From Peptococcus simiae (GTDB lineage: Bacteria > Bacillota > Peptococcia > Peptococcales > Peptococcaceae), in NCBI RefSeq assembly GCF_046097595.1, contig NZ_JBJUVG010000002.1, positions 186,001 to 250,000 on the forward strand: 64,000 nt of DNA, given 5' to 3'. Every line of letters begins with the position of its first letter. Position 1 is the first letter of the stretch. Positions 16,000-22,443 of this stretch are shown here, one piece after another. A program made the translations under genes and the position numbers. The notes under the pieces were generated by a model that saw only the letters and a list, made by a program, of their open reading frames with translations, searched no databases and was not told the DNA's origin.

Positions 16000-18054
16000 T
16001 TAATTTAACCGGTCAAAGTCAGCTAAAGCCTTACCTAGTTCAGTGTAGTCTCGCAAGAGGGCTAGACGGTTCATCCGCACATCCTCTCTTTCGTCCATAA
16101 CCATAACAGCGTCAAAAAAGGCATCCAGGGGCTGGCTCAGGACAGTTAAGGCCCGCAATTGATCTTGAACCCCTGCGTCTTTCTGCTTGTCCTTGTAGTC
16201 TTGAATGGCAGTGAAAAGCTGCCCTTCTGTCGGATCGTCAAATAAGTCCGGATTGATAGCCCGGTCATCACTTTTCCGGGCTAGGTTATTGGCCCGTTTG
16301 TAGGTTTGCAGGATACCTTCAAAGGCATCTTTTTCGGTTTGGCGGAACTGATCCATGATTTTTGCCCTTTCCATCGTCGCCAGGGGGTTATCGTACCCAG
16401 CTGCTAAGAGGGCATCAACAAAGATGGTATCATAGTCTTTTTCTTTAAGGACGGTCCGCATCCGCTGGTCAAAGAAGCGGAGCACCTGGTCCCCCAGGGC
16501 TACCGGATCATCGACCAAGTCGCTGGGCAGGGCTTGAATGGCCAGGTCAATCAGGGCCGCTAAGGAAGCAGGAATCTGATTCGAAATGAGAATGGCCACA
16601 ATTCCGCTGGCTTGCCGGCGCAGGCCGTAGGGGTCCTGGGACCCGGTCGGTTCAATACCGGCAGCAAAGCAGCCGACAATGGTATCGAACTTATCGGCTA
16701 GGGCCAAAATAGTCCCCGCCTCTGTCGCCGGCAGGTCATCTCCATAAAAGCGGGGCATATAGTGTTCCCGTACGGCTTGGGCCACCGCCTGATTATCTTG
16801 GCCGCTTCGCCCTACATAGACCTCACCAATAATACCCTGAAGTTCCGGAAATTCGCCAACAACATTGCTCACCAGGTCTGTTTTAGCTAGGCGGGCTGCC
16901 CGAACAGCATCCGCAATGGTCTTTTCGTCATAGCCTAAGTCTTGACCGATCTGACCAGCCAGGCCTTGCAGCCGGTCCACCTTTTCGTAAACGGTGCCCA
17001 GCTTTTCCTGGAAAACAACGCTTTTCAGTTTCTCCAGCCGACTTTCCGGTAAGACCTTCAAGTCTTCTTCAAAGAAGAAACGGGCATCAGATAGGCGGGC
17101 AAGCAGGACCCTTTCGTTCCCGGCTCTGACGACATCCAGGTAGTCATCTGTCCCGTTACGAACAGTTAAAAAGGCATTCAAGAGGCCCTTACCGGCAGCA
17201 TCCCGGACCGGGAAGTACCGCTGGTGCTCTTTCATCGGAGTAATGACCAGTTCCGGCGGAATCTCCAGGAAGGCATCATCAAAGCGGCCCAAAAGGGCAG
17301 TTGGATATTCGACCAGGTAAACAATTTCTTCTAAAAGATCAGGATCTTCTTCCAGTTGCCCGCCGGCCTCATCGACCAGTTTTTGCAGTTGGTCCTGGAT
17401 CATGGCCCGCCGTTTTTCCTGGCCAACAATCACATAGTTTTCTGCCAGCTGGGTGAAGTAGGTATCCACAGAAGCCACGGCGAATTCGCTTTCGCCTAAG
17501 TGACGGTGGCCCCGGCTCAACCGGTCGGATTCAGCCACTTCAATAGAGAAGGGGATGACCTGGTCATCACAGAGGGCCAAAATCCAATGAATGGGCCGGA
17601 CATAGCGGAGTTGGTGGCTCCCCCAGCGCATGGTTTTAGGAAAGTGTAAGTTTAAAATAAGCTTGGGCAGCATTTCTTTTAAAACGGTCATCCGGGATTC
17701 GCCGGTGGCTGTTTTAGTGGCAAAAACATAGCCGTCTCGAATCGTAATATCCCCGGGAACAACGCCTTGTGAAGCCATAAAGCCCTTGAGGGCCTTATTG
17801 GGGTTGCCCTCACTGTCATAGGCCACCTTTTCCGAAGGCCCCCGGACTTCTTCATGCAAATCCTCTTGACGGTCAGCTACACCCCGCATATAGAGAACCA
17901 GGCGTCTGGGTGTCGCAAAGGTTTTTACTTCAGAAAAAGGGAGTCTAGCTTCTTCAAGGGCTGTTTCAGCAGAAGCTTTCAGCTCTTTTAACGCAGCCGG
18001 CAAAAATCGTGCCGGGACCTCTTCCATGCCGATTTCTAAAATAACATCACTCAT
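16000..18054 (-). CDS. glyS: Glycine-tRNA ligase beta subunit
   Basis: 684-aa beta subunit of the heterotetrameric bacterial glycyl-tRNA synthetase, which provides tRNA recognition. The N-terminus LEIGMEEVPARFLPAAL is diagnostic, followed by RRLVLYM, TMRWG and the HD-like and C-terminal tRNA-binding domains. Start ATG 18054 has AAAGGAGGC upstream and overlaps the glyQ stop by 8 bases. Length is normal. Controlled by the upstream glycine T-box. Confidence 0.96.
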   Translation of the reverse strand: MSDVILEIGMEEVPARFLPAALKELKASAETALEEARLPFSEVKTFATPRRLVLYMRGVADRQEDLHEEVRGPSEKVAYDSEGNPNKALKGFMASQGVVPGDITIRDGYVFATKTATGESRMTVLKEMLPKLILNLHFPKTMRWGSHQLRYVRPIHWILALCDDQVIPFSIEVAESDRLSRGHRHLGESEFAVASVDTYFTQLAENYVIVGQEKRRAMIQDQLQKLVDEAGGQLEEDPDLLEEIVYLVEYPTALLGRFDDAFLEIPPELVITPMKEHQRYFPVRDAAGKGLLNAFLTVRNGTDDYLDVVRAGNERVLLARLSDARFFFEEDLKVLPESRLEKLKSVVFQEKLGTVYEKVDRLQGLAGQIGQDLGYDEKTIADAVRAARLAKTDLVSNVVGEFPELQGIIGEVYVGRSGQDNQAVAQAVREHYMPRFYGDDLPATEAGTILALADKFDTIVGCFAAGIEPTGSQDPYGLRRQASGIVAILISNQIPASLAALIDLAIQALPSDLVDDPVALGDQVLRFFDQRMRTVLKEKDYDTIFVDALLAAGYDNPLATMERAKIMDQFRQTEKDAFEGILQTYKRANNLARKSDDRAINPDLFDDPTEGQLFTAIQDYKDKQKDAGVQDQLRALTVLSQPLDAFFDAVMVMDEREDVRMNRLALLRDYTELGKALADFDRLN

Positions 18055-18937
18055 GTTCTGCCTCCTTTTTCTCTTTTAATAAGGGGTAGCCCAATTCTTC
18101 TCGTACAGCCACATAGGCCTCTGCACAGGCTCTAGACATATTCCGGACCCGGGAGATATAGTGGGTCCGCTCGGTCACACTGATGGCCCCGCGAGCATCT
18201 AAGAGGTTAAAGGTATGGGAGCACTTCAATACATAATCATAGGCAGGCATGACCAGGCCTGCTTCCAGGGTGCGGAGAGCCTCTTTTTCGTACATATCAA
18301 AAAGCTGTAAAAGCATCTGCACGTCTGCCAGCTCGAAGTTGTACTTGGAATACTCCACTTCATTATGGTGGAAGACGTCCCCATAGGTTAAATCCCCAAC
18401 CCAAGGCAGGTCATAGACATTATCCTTATTGTCAATAAACATGGCTAACCGCTCAAGGCCATAGGTGATTTCACCACTAACTGGGGAGCAGTCAATGCCC
18501 CCGCATTGCTGGAAGTAGGTAAACTGGGTCACTTCCATCCCGTCCAACCATACTTCCCAGCCAAGGCCCCAGGCCCCTAGGGTAGGCGATTCCCAGTTAT
18601 CTTCGACAAAGCGCACGTCATGCCGGCTCATGTCAATACCCAGGACCTCTAAACTTTTCAGGTAAAGTTCCTGGATATTTTCCGGCGAGGGCTTGAGGAT
18701 GACCTGATATTGGTAGTAGTGTTGCAAGCGGTTGGGGTTATCCCCGTACCGACCGTCGGTTGGACGGCGGCAGGGCTCAACATAGGCCACATGCCAGGGC
18801 TCTGGCCCTAAGGCCCGCAAGAAGGTAGACGGGTTCATGGTCCCGGCCCCTTTTTCTATATCATAGGGCTGTAAAATAATGCAGCCCTCATCACCCCAGA
18901 ATTTATTGAGGGATAAGATCATACTTTGAAAATCCAT
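18047..18937 (-). CDS. glyQ: Glycine-tRNA ligase alpha subunit
   Basis: 296-aa class II aminoacyl-tRNA synthetase catalytic subunit; activates glycine and charges tRNA-Gly with GlyS. Visible: FWGDEGCIILQPYD, MNPSTFLRALGPEPW, the RYGDNPNRLQHYYQYQVILKP-type motif 2 region (quoted here only in outline) and GITYGLERLAMF-like motif 3 (EITYGLERLA). Start ATG 18937 follows AAAGGAG; the ORF upstream to 18955 is discarded. First gene behind the T-box. Confidence 0.96.
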   Translation of the reverse strand: MDFQSMILSLNKFWGDEGCIILQPYDIEKGAGTMNPSTFLRALGPEPWHVAYVEPCRRPTDGRYGDNPNRLQHYYQYQVILKPSPENIQELYLKSLEVLGIDMSRHDVRFVEDNWESPTLGAWGLGWEVWLDGMEVTQFTYFQQCGGIDCSPVSGEITYGLERLAMFIDNKDNVYDLPWVGDLTYGDVFHHNEVEYSKYNFELADVQMLLQLFDMYEKEALRTLEAGLVMPAYDYVLKCSHTFNLLDARGAISVTERTHYISRVRNMSRACAEAYVAVREELGYPLLKEKKEAEHE

Positions 18938-18953
18938 ATTATCTCCTTTCATC

Positions 18954-19150
18954 AAAAAAACGCCCCGTTCCTGTCAAAGACAGGGACGAGACGTTTCCCG
19001 CGGTTCCACCCTGATTAGCTTGCGCTCTCTCAAAAAAAGAAACTCACGGGCGCCCTTCAAAAACACCATTTACTATCCTCCCACCATCGATAGCTCGCTG
19101 AAAAACAGTTATTTTTTACTCTTCCCGGTCATCGTTTCATATGAATTTAT
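18954..19150 (-). ncRNA. Glycine T-box leader (glyQS-fhs operon)
   Basis: The conserved T-box AGGGTGGAACCGCG is at 19012-18999 on the minus strand. It is followed by a long terminator stem (18961-18993, CGTCTCGTCCCTGTC pairing with GACAGGAACGGGGCG) and a run of seven T (18954-18960). Upstream are Stem I-like elements, and in the 3' side a GAAGGGCGCCC segment offers GGC at 19054-19052 as the glycine specifier, followed by a purine. Uncharged tRNA-Gly would favour the antiterminator and turn the operon on. The exact 5' end and specifier loop are inferred. Confidence 0.9.
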
Positions 19151-19156
19151 GCATTA

Positions 19157-19185
19157 AATATAGCGTTGAACGGCCTACTTGTCAA
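19157..19185 (-). promoter_or_regulatory. Promoter of the T-box operon
   Basis: Minus-strand -35 TTGACA (19180-19185), 17-base spacer, -10 TATATT (19157-19162). The -35 lies inside the last codons of recO. Confidence 0.88.
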
Positions 19186-19945
19186 GAGATGGACTGGCAA
19201 AGAGGTGGCGAACACTTTGGCGTGATGCCAGAGGAAAGTCCAAAATATATTGATAGCGCTGACCGAGGTAGTCATATACCTGCCGCCGGGCCGGCTCTGT
19301 TAATAAAATATGGCCTAAGTGACGAAGATCTGCCCGGTCTAGATACTGCAGGTAGGCAAAGGCCGCTACCGGCAGGCTAGCCCCAGCACCATCTTCCTGG
19401 CAGTCCTTATGAATAAATTCGCCGTCAGCTCCGGCGACAGGGGCCTCTCTATAACCCGGGAGCCTTTCCCCGCAGACGCTACATCGATCCAGGTCTGCTG
19501 CGAAGCCGGCATCCTTTAAGAGGGCCCATTCCATATAGAGGATCCACTGCCAAGCACGGACCGTTGGCAAAAGAGCCAGTCCGTCCCTTAAAAGCTCGTA
19601 TCGGCCTGCGTTTGGCTCGTTTTCGACTGTCATCTGGTGGAACAAATCACAAATATAGAGGGCTGCAACGGAATACCGGTAATTGTTCCGGATAGCATCA
19701 TGGGCATCGATTAAGTCAGCGCCGGTTAGAACAGGCAGGCCCTTGCCGGCCACCAACTGAAGGCGACATTCCGAAAAAGGGGCGATCAGCCCGCGAAGAC
19801 GACTCTTTTCCTTCTTTAAGCCCCGGGCGATAAAGGTTTGGTGGCCTATATCAGCAGTCAGGGCCGTCACCATCACATCGGCTTCATTAAAAGTCCGCTC
19901 CTGCAGGATAATGGCATCATACTTCCCCTCTATGCGATCAGTCAT
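19175..19945 (-). CDS. recO: DNA repair protein RecO
   Basis: 256-aa recombination mediator that with RecR loads RecA on SSB-coated DNA. It has the N-terminal OB-fold (DAIILQERTFNEADVMVTALTADIG), a helical core and a zinc site seen as CSVCGERLPG with a later HKDC. Length is typical. It overlaps nrdR by 8 bases, so it is co-transcribed with nrdR rather than with the following glyQ operon, whose promoter begins inside its 3' end. Confidence 0.9.
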   Translation of the reverse strand: MTDRIEGKYDAIILQERTFNEADVMVTALTADIGHQTFIARGLKKEKSRLRGLIAPFSECRLQLVAGKGLPVLTGADLIDAHDAIRNNYRYSVAALYICDLFHQMTVENEPNAGRYELLRDGLALLPTVRAWQWILYMEWALLKDAGFAADLDRCSVCGERLPGYREAPVAGADGEFIHKDCQEDGAGASLPVAAFAYLQYLDRADLRHLGHILLTEPARRQVYDYLGQRYQYILDFPLASRQSVRHLFASPSLDK

Positions 19946-20390
19946 GGCGGTGCGGCAGGTTCTCTATTTCCTTGATAAAGGTCTCTACATCCGAAAAGTC
20001 CTTATACACAGAGGCAAAGCGGACATAAGCCACCTGGTCCAGGTCAATCAGGCGATTCATGATGGCTTGACCAATCCGGGCAGAGTCTACCTCCCGGCCC
20101 TCGGCCTTTAGGTCCTTTTCAATTTCTAAAGATAATTTTTCGAGTTTATCTACGGATATCGGCCTTTTTTCACAAGCCTTAACCAAGCCTTTCATGACCT
20201 TGCTCGCATCAAATAACTCTTTCCGGCCACTTTTTTTGACCACAAGTAAGGGCATGTCCTCGATTTTTTCAAAGGTCGTAAAGCGGTTATGACAAGCGGT
20301 ACATTCCCGCCGTCTCCGGATGACATCACCACTTTCTGCTGTGCGCGTATCCAGAACGCGGCTATTATGACCACATTTTGGGCATTTCAA
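19938..20390 (-). CDS. nrdR: Transcriptional repressor NrdR
   Basis: 150-aa repressor of ribonucleotide reductase genes. The N-terminal zinc ribbon shows CPKCG and CTACHNRFTT, followed by the ATP-cone domain with VVKKSGRKELFD. It senses ATP/dATP and binds NrdR boxes. The start codon is TTG 20390, seven bases after AGGAGG, since no ATG precedes KCPKCG. No nrd gene is in the window, so its targets lie elsewhere. Confidence 0.95.
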   Translation of the reverse strand: MKCPKCGHNSRVLDTRTAESGDVIRRRRECTACHNRFTTFEKIEDMPLLVVKKSGRKELFDASKVMKGLVKACEKRPISVDKLEKLSLEIEKDLKAEGREVDSARIGQAIMNRLIDLDQVAYVRFASVYKDFSDVETFIKEIENLPHRHD

Positions 20391-20438
20391 CCTGCTTCCT
20401 CCTCTCTAATAGGCGGTCTAAATTTCAATTGAAGGTCA

Positions 20439-20467
20439 TTGACAGGCCCCCGTCATCATGCTATGTT
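20439..20467 (+). promoter_or_regulatory. Promoter of the winged-helix membrane protein
   Basis: -35 TTGACA (20439-20444), 17-base spacer, -10 TATGTT (20462-20467), about 20 bases before the ATG. Confidence 0.7.
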
Positions 20468-20486
20468 TGCACTAGGAGGTCATGCT

Positions 20487-20849
20487 ATGAAAGATTACTT
20501 TACGCATCTAATCAATGGTAAATACCGGTCACTATTAATCGCCTTAACGCTGGGGCCCTGTTCTGTAGAAAAGTTAGCCAAAAAAAGTGGGATGACCCCA
20601 GCCGAAACGGCTTTGACCCTCCAGGAGCTCGCTGACGAGGGACTCATTGAAAAAGCCGGCACTAGTGCCAGCCATCCCCTTTACCAACTAGACACAGCCC
20701 TCCGGAAAAAACTAATCCGAACCGGTGTCCGCCTGTCTCTCAGTCTGCTCTTTGCCCTGATAGGGGTTATGGTGAAAGGCCTGGACAAGAACTTCTCTAA
20801 AAATCAAACCCAACGCCTCCACCACTCCCTACCTGACCAGTATCTATAA
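20487..20849 (+). CDS. Small winged-helix (ArsR/MarR-like) protein with C-terminal membrane segment
   Basis: 120 aa, function unknown. Residues 8-60 look like a winged-helix domain: GKYRSLLIALTLGPCSVEKLAKKSG, then a recognition-helix-like stretch and ELADEGLIEKAG. After a short wing, residues about 83-100 (SLSLLFALIGVMV) form one hydrophobic segment, and the tail is polar. A DNA-binding domain with a membrane anchor suggests a membrane-tethered regulator, but this is inference. ATG 20487 is used because AGGAGGT lies six bases before it; the frame start at 20439 is the promoter -35. Stands alone with promoter and terminator, divergent from nrdR. Confidence 0.65.
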   Translation: MKDYFTHLINGKYRSLLIALTLGPCSVEKLAKKSGMTPAETALTLQELADEGLIEKAGTSASHPLYQLDTALRKKLIRTGVRLSLSLLFALIGVMVKGLDKNFSKNQTQRLHHSLPDQYL

Positions 20850-20854
20850 AGAAT

Positions 20855-20886
20855 AAAGCTGCCCAAACACTCTGGGCAGCTTTTGT
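20855..20886. terminator. Bidirectional terminator between 20849 gene and trxA
   Basis: Stem AGCTGCCCA/TGGGCAGCT (20857-20865, 20873-20881) with A-run before and T-run after; serves both converging genes. Confidence 0.88.
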
Positions 20887-20887
20887 T

Positions 20888-21211
20888 TTAGGATTCGAGC
20901 AGACGGGCCAGGTCAGACTTAGGTCTGAAACCGACAACCCGGTCTTTTTCTTCGCCATTCTTAAACAGGATAAGGGTCGGAATGGACATAACGCCATAAG
21001 CTTGAGCGGTACGACCAGCTTCATCCACATTTAATTTGCAAACCTTTGCTTTGCCGGCAAAGTCATCTGCTAATTCTTCTACAATGGGCCCAACCATTTT
21101 ACAGGGGCCACACCAAGCTGCCCAGAAGTCAACCAGTACCGGTTGGTCACTTTTTAGAACAACTTCATCAAAGTTATCGTCCGTGACGATAATAACGTTA
21201 TCATTAGCCAT
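20888..21211 (-). CDS. trxA: Thioredoxin
   Basis: 107-aa thioredoxin with active site WCGPC (about residues 34-38), the FWAAW lead and the cis-Pro in SIPTLILF. It reduces protein disulfides in the cytosol. The RBS is AAGGAGGATTTTC. It follows tcdA after about 70 bases, in which TATAAG may be a -10, so it may be transcribed separately. No thioredoxin reductase is nearby. Confidence 0.95.
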   Translation of the reverse strand: MANDNVIIVTDDNFDEVVLKSDQPVLVDFWAAWCGPCKMVGPIVEELADDFAGKAKVCKLNVDEAGRTAQAYGVMSIPTLILFKNGEEKDRVVGFRPKSDLARLLES

Positions 21212-21280
21212 GAAAATCCTCCTTAAAACGCCTTGGTTTAGTTTTCTATCTATCCACCTTATACCCGACTTTTAAACCGA

Positions 21281-21964
21281 TTACACAGAAATACCAATTA
21301 TTTCCCGGATAATCTCGCCTGCAATTAATAAGCCTGCAGTGCCCGGTACATAAGACATGGTGCCTGGTGAACCCGCCATTTTAACATATGGACTAATTGG
21401 ATTATAGCAAACTTTAACCCCTTTGCAAATGGATTCTTCCCGCAGGGCCTTCCTAAGAGCCCTGGCTAGGGGGCAGGTATGGGTTTTCGACAGGTCGGTA
21501 ATGGTGAAGTGTCGGTTATCGATCTGGTTGCCGGACCCCATACTGGAAATAACCGGCACCTGGGCCCTTTGAGCCGTCACAATCAGTTGCTTTTTAGCTT
21601 GCACATCATCCACACAATCGGCTATATAAGCCAGCTCTCCTGCCAAGGTCCAGTCTTCAGTAAGATGAATCCTTTCGGCATGGCACTGGAGGGCGGGATT
21701 GATCCTCAATAACCGTTCCTGCATGACCTCTACCTTGGGCCGACCCACAGTATCGGGGAAGGCTTGTAGCTGCCGGTTGATATTCGTAACATCCACAATA
21801 TCATCATCTATAATGGTCAGCTCGCCGATGCCTCCACGGGCAAGGGCCTCTGCGACAAAGGAGCCAACGCCGCCTACGCCGGCGACAAGTACATGGGCCT
21901 TATTTAATCGCAGAACGGCCTCCTCTCCAACGAGCTTCTCTGTACGACTGAGAAAGGTTTCCAA
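21281..21964 (-). CDS. tcdA: tRNA threonylcarbamoyladenosine dehydratase (TcdA/CsdL-like, ThiF family)
   Basis: 227-aa E1-like adenylating enzyme. The Rossmann motif VAGVGGVGSFVAEALARGGIG precedes DDDIVDVTNINRQL and GRPKVEVM. Residues CVDDVQAK, MGSGNQID and LSKTHTCPLARA match TcdA, which cyclises t6A37 in tRNA with ATP, better than MoeB or ThiF; no partner sulfur carrier is adjacent. TcdA proteins of this length lack the C-terminal zinc site of MoeB. RBS AAGGGAGGC. Its promoter lies back-to-back with that of the DUF1858 gene. Confidence 0.85.
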   Translation of the reverse strand: METFLSRTEKLVGEEAVLRLNKAHVLVAGVGGVGSFVAEALARGGIGELTIIDDDIVDVTNINRQLQAFPDTVGRPKVEVMQERLLRINPALQCHAERIHLTEDWTLAGELAYIADCVDDVQAKKQLIVTAQRAQVPVISSMGSGNQIDNRHFTITDLSKTHTCPLARALRKALREESICKGVKVCYNPISPYVKMAGSPGTMSYVPGTAGLLIAGEIIREIIGISV

Positions 21965-21994
21965 TTCATACCGCCTCCCTTAAATAACCTACTT

Positions 21995-22023
21995 AGTATA
22001 ACCTTTTGCAATCCCTTTCTCAA
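21995..22023 (-). promoter_or_regulatory. Promoter of tcdA
   Basis: Minus-strand -35 TTGAGA (22018-22023), 17-base spacer, -10 TATACT (21995-22000), 31 bases before the ATG. Confidence 0.8.
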
Positions 22024-22066
22024 GTAAGGGATGCTAACTTTTTTAGACCTATAACTTTTAGATGGC

Positions 22067-22094
22067 TTGACAAGTGAGATCTTTTTGCTAAAAT
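22067..22094 (+). promoter_or_regulatory. Promoter of the DUF1858 gene
   Basis: -35 TTGACA (22067-22072), 16-base spacer, -10 TAAAAT (22089-22094), upstream of AAAGGAG. Confidence 0.8.
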
Positions 22095-22136
22095 GACGAT
22101 TGACGGAGACCCGTCTATATAGAAAGGAGTATCATC

Positions 22137-22334
22137 ATGGCAATCACTAAAGATATGGCTATTTCTGATATTGTTCGGGAATACCCGCAAACAGCTCAGG
22201 TCTTCATGGCATATGGCATGGGTTGTCTGGGTTGTGCTGCTGCACGCTTTGAAAATATTGAACAGGGTGCCGTAGTTCATGGTATCGATGTTGATGCTTT
22301 AATTAACGCTCTAAACGAAATCGTTAAGGAATAA
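22137..22334 (+). CDS. DUF1858-domain small redox protein
   Basis: 65-aa protein made almost entirely of a DUF1858 domain: an N-terminal helix (DIVREYPQTAQVFMAYGMGC), then a CLGC motif at about residues 30-33 and a short C-terminal helix. Such domains accompany hybrid-cluster proteins and other anaerobic redox enzymes and are thought to carry a redox-active Cys pair; the role of stand-alone copies is not established. It has its own promoter, a strong RBS and a strong terminator, so it is expressed as a single-gene unit. Confidence 0.88.
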   Translation: MAITKDMAISDIVREYPQTAQVFMAYGMGCLGCAAARFENIEQGAVVHGIDVDALINALNEIVKE

Positions 22335-22348
22335 GGTATAGTTCTTTC

Positions 22349-22376
22349 GGCGCCCCTCTGGGGCGCCTTTCTTTTT
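22349..22376 (+). terminator. Terminator of the DUF1858 gene
   Basis: Stem GGCGCCCC/GGGGCGCC (22349-22356, 22360-22367) with a 3-base loop, then TTTCTTTTT. Confidence 0.92.
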
Positions 22377-22414
22377 ATCTGTTAAATTAGCTATGGAGCC
22401 AGTTCAATCTATGC

Positions 22415-22420
22415 TATAAT
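22415..22420 (+). promoter_or_regulatory. Extended -10 promoter of the penicillin-binding protein gene
   Basis: TGC-TATAAT extended -10; no good -35 is seen 16-18 bases upstream. The ATG follows AAGGAGG 24 bases later. Confidence 0.6.
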
Positions 22421-22443
22421 ATGGCCTATAAGGAGGTTTCTCA

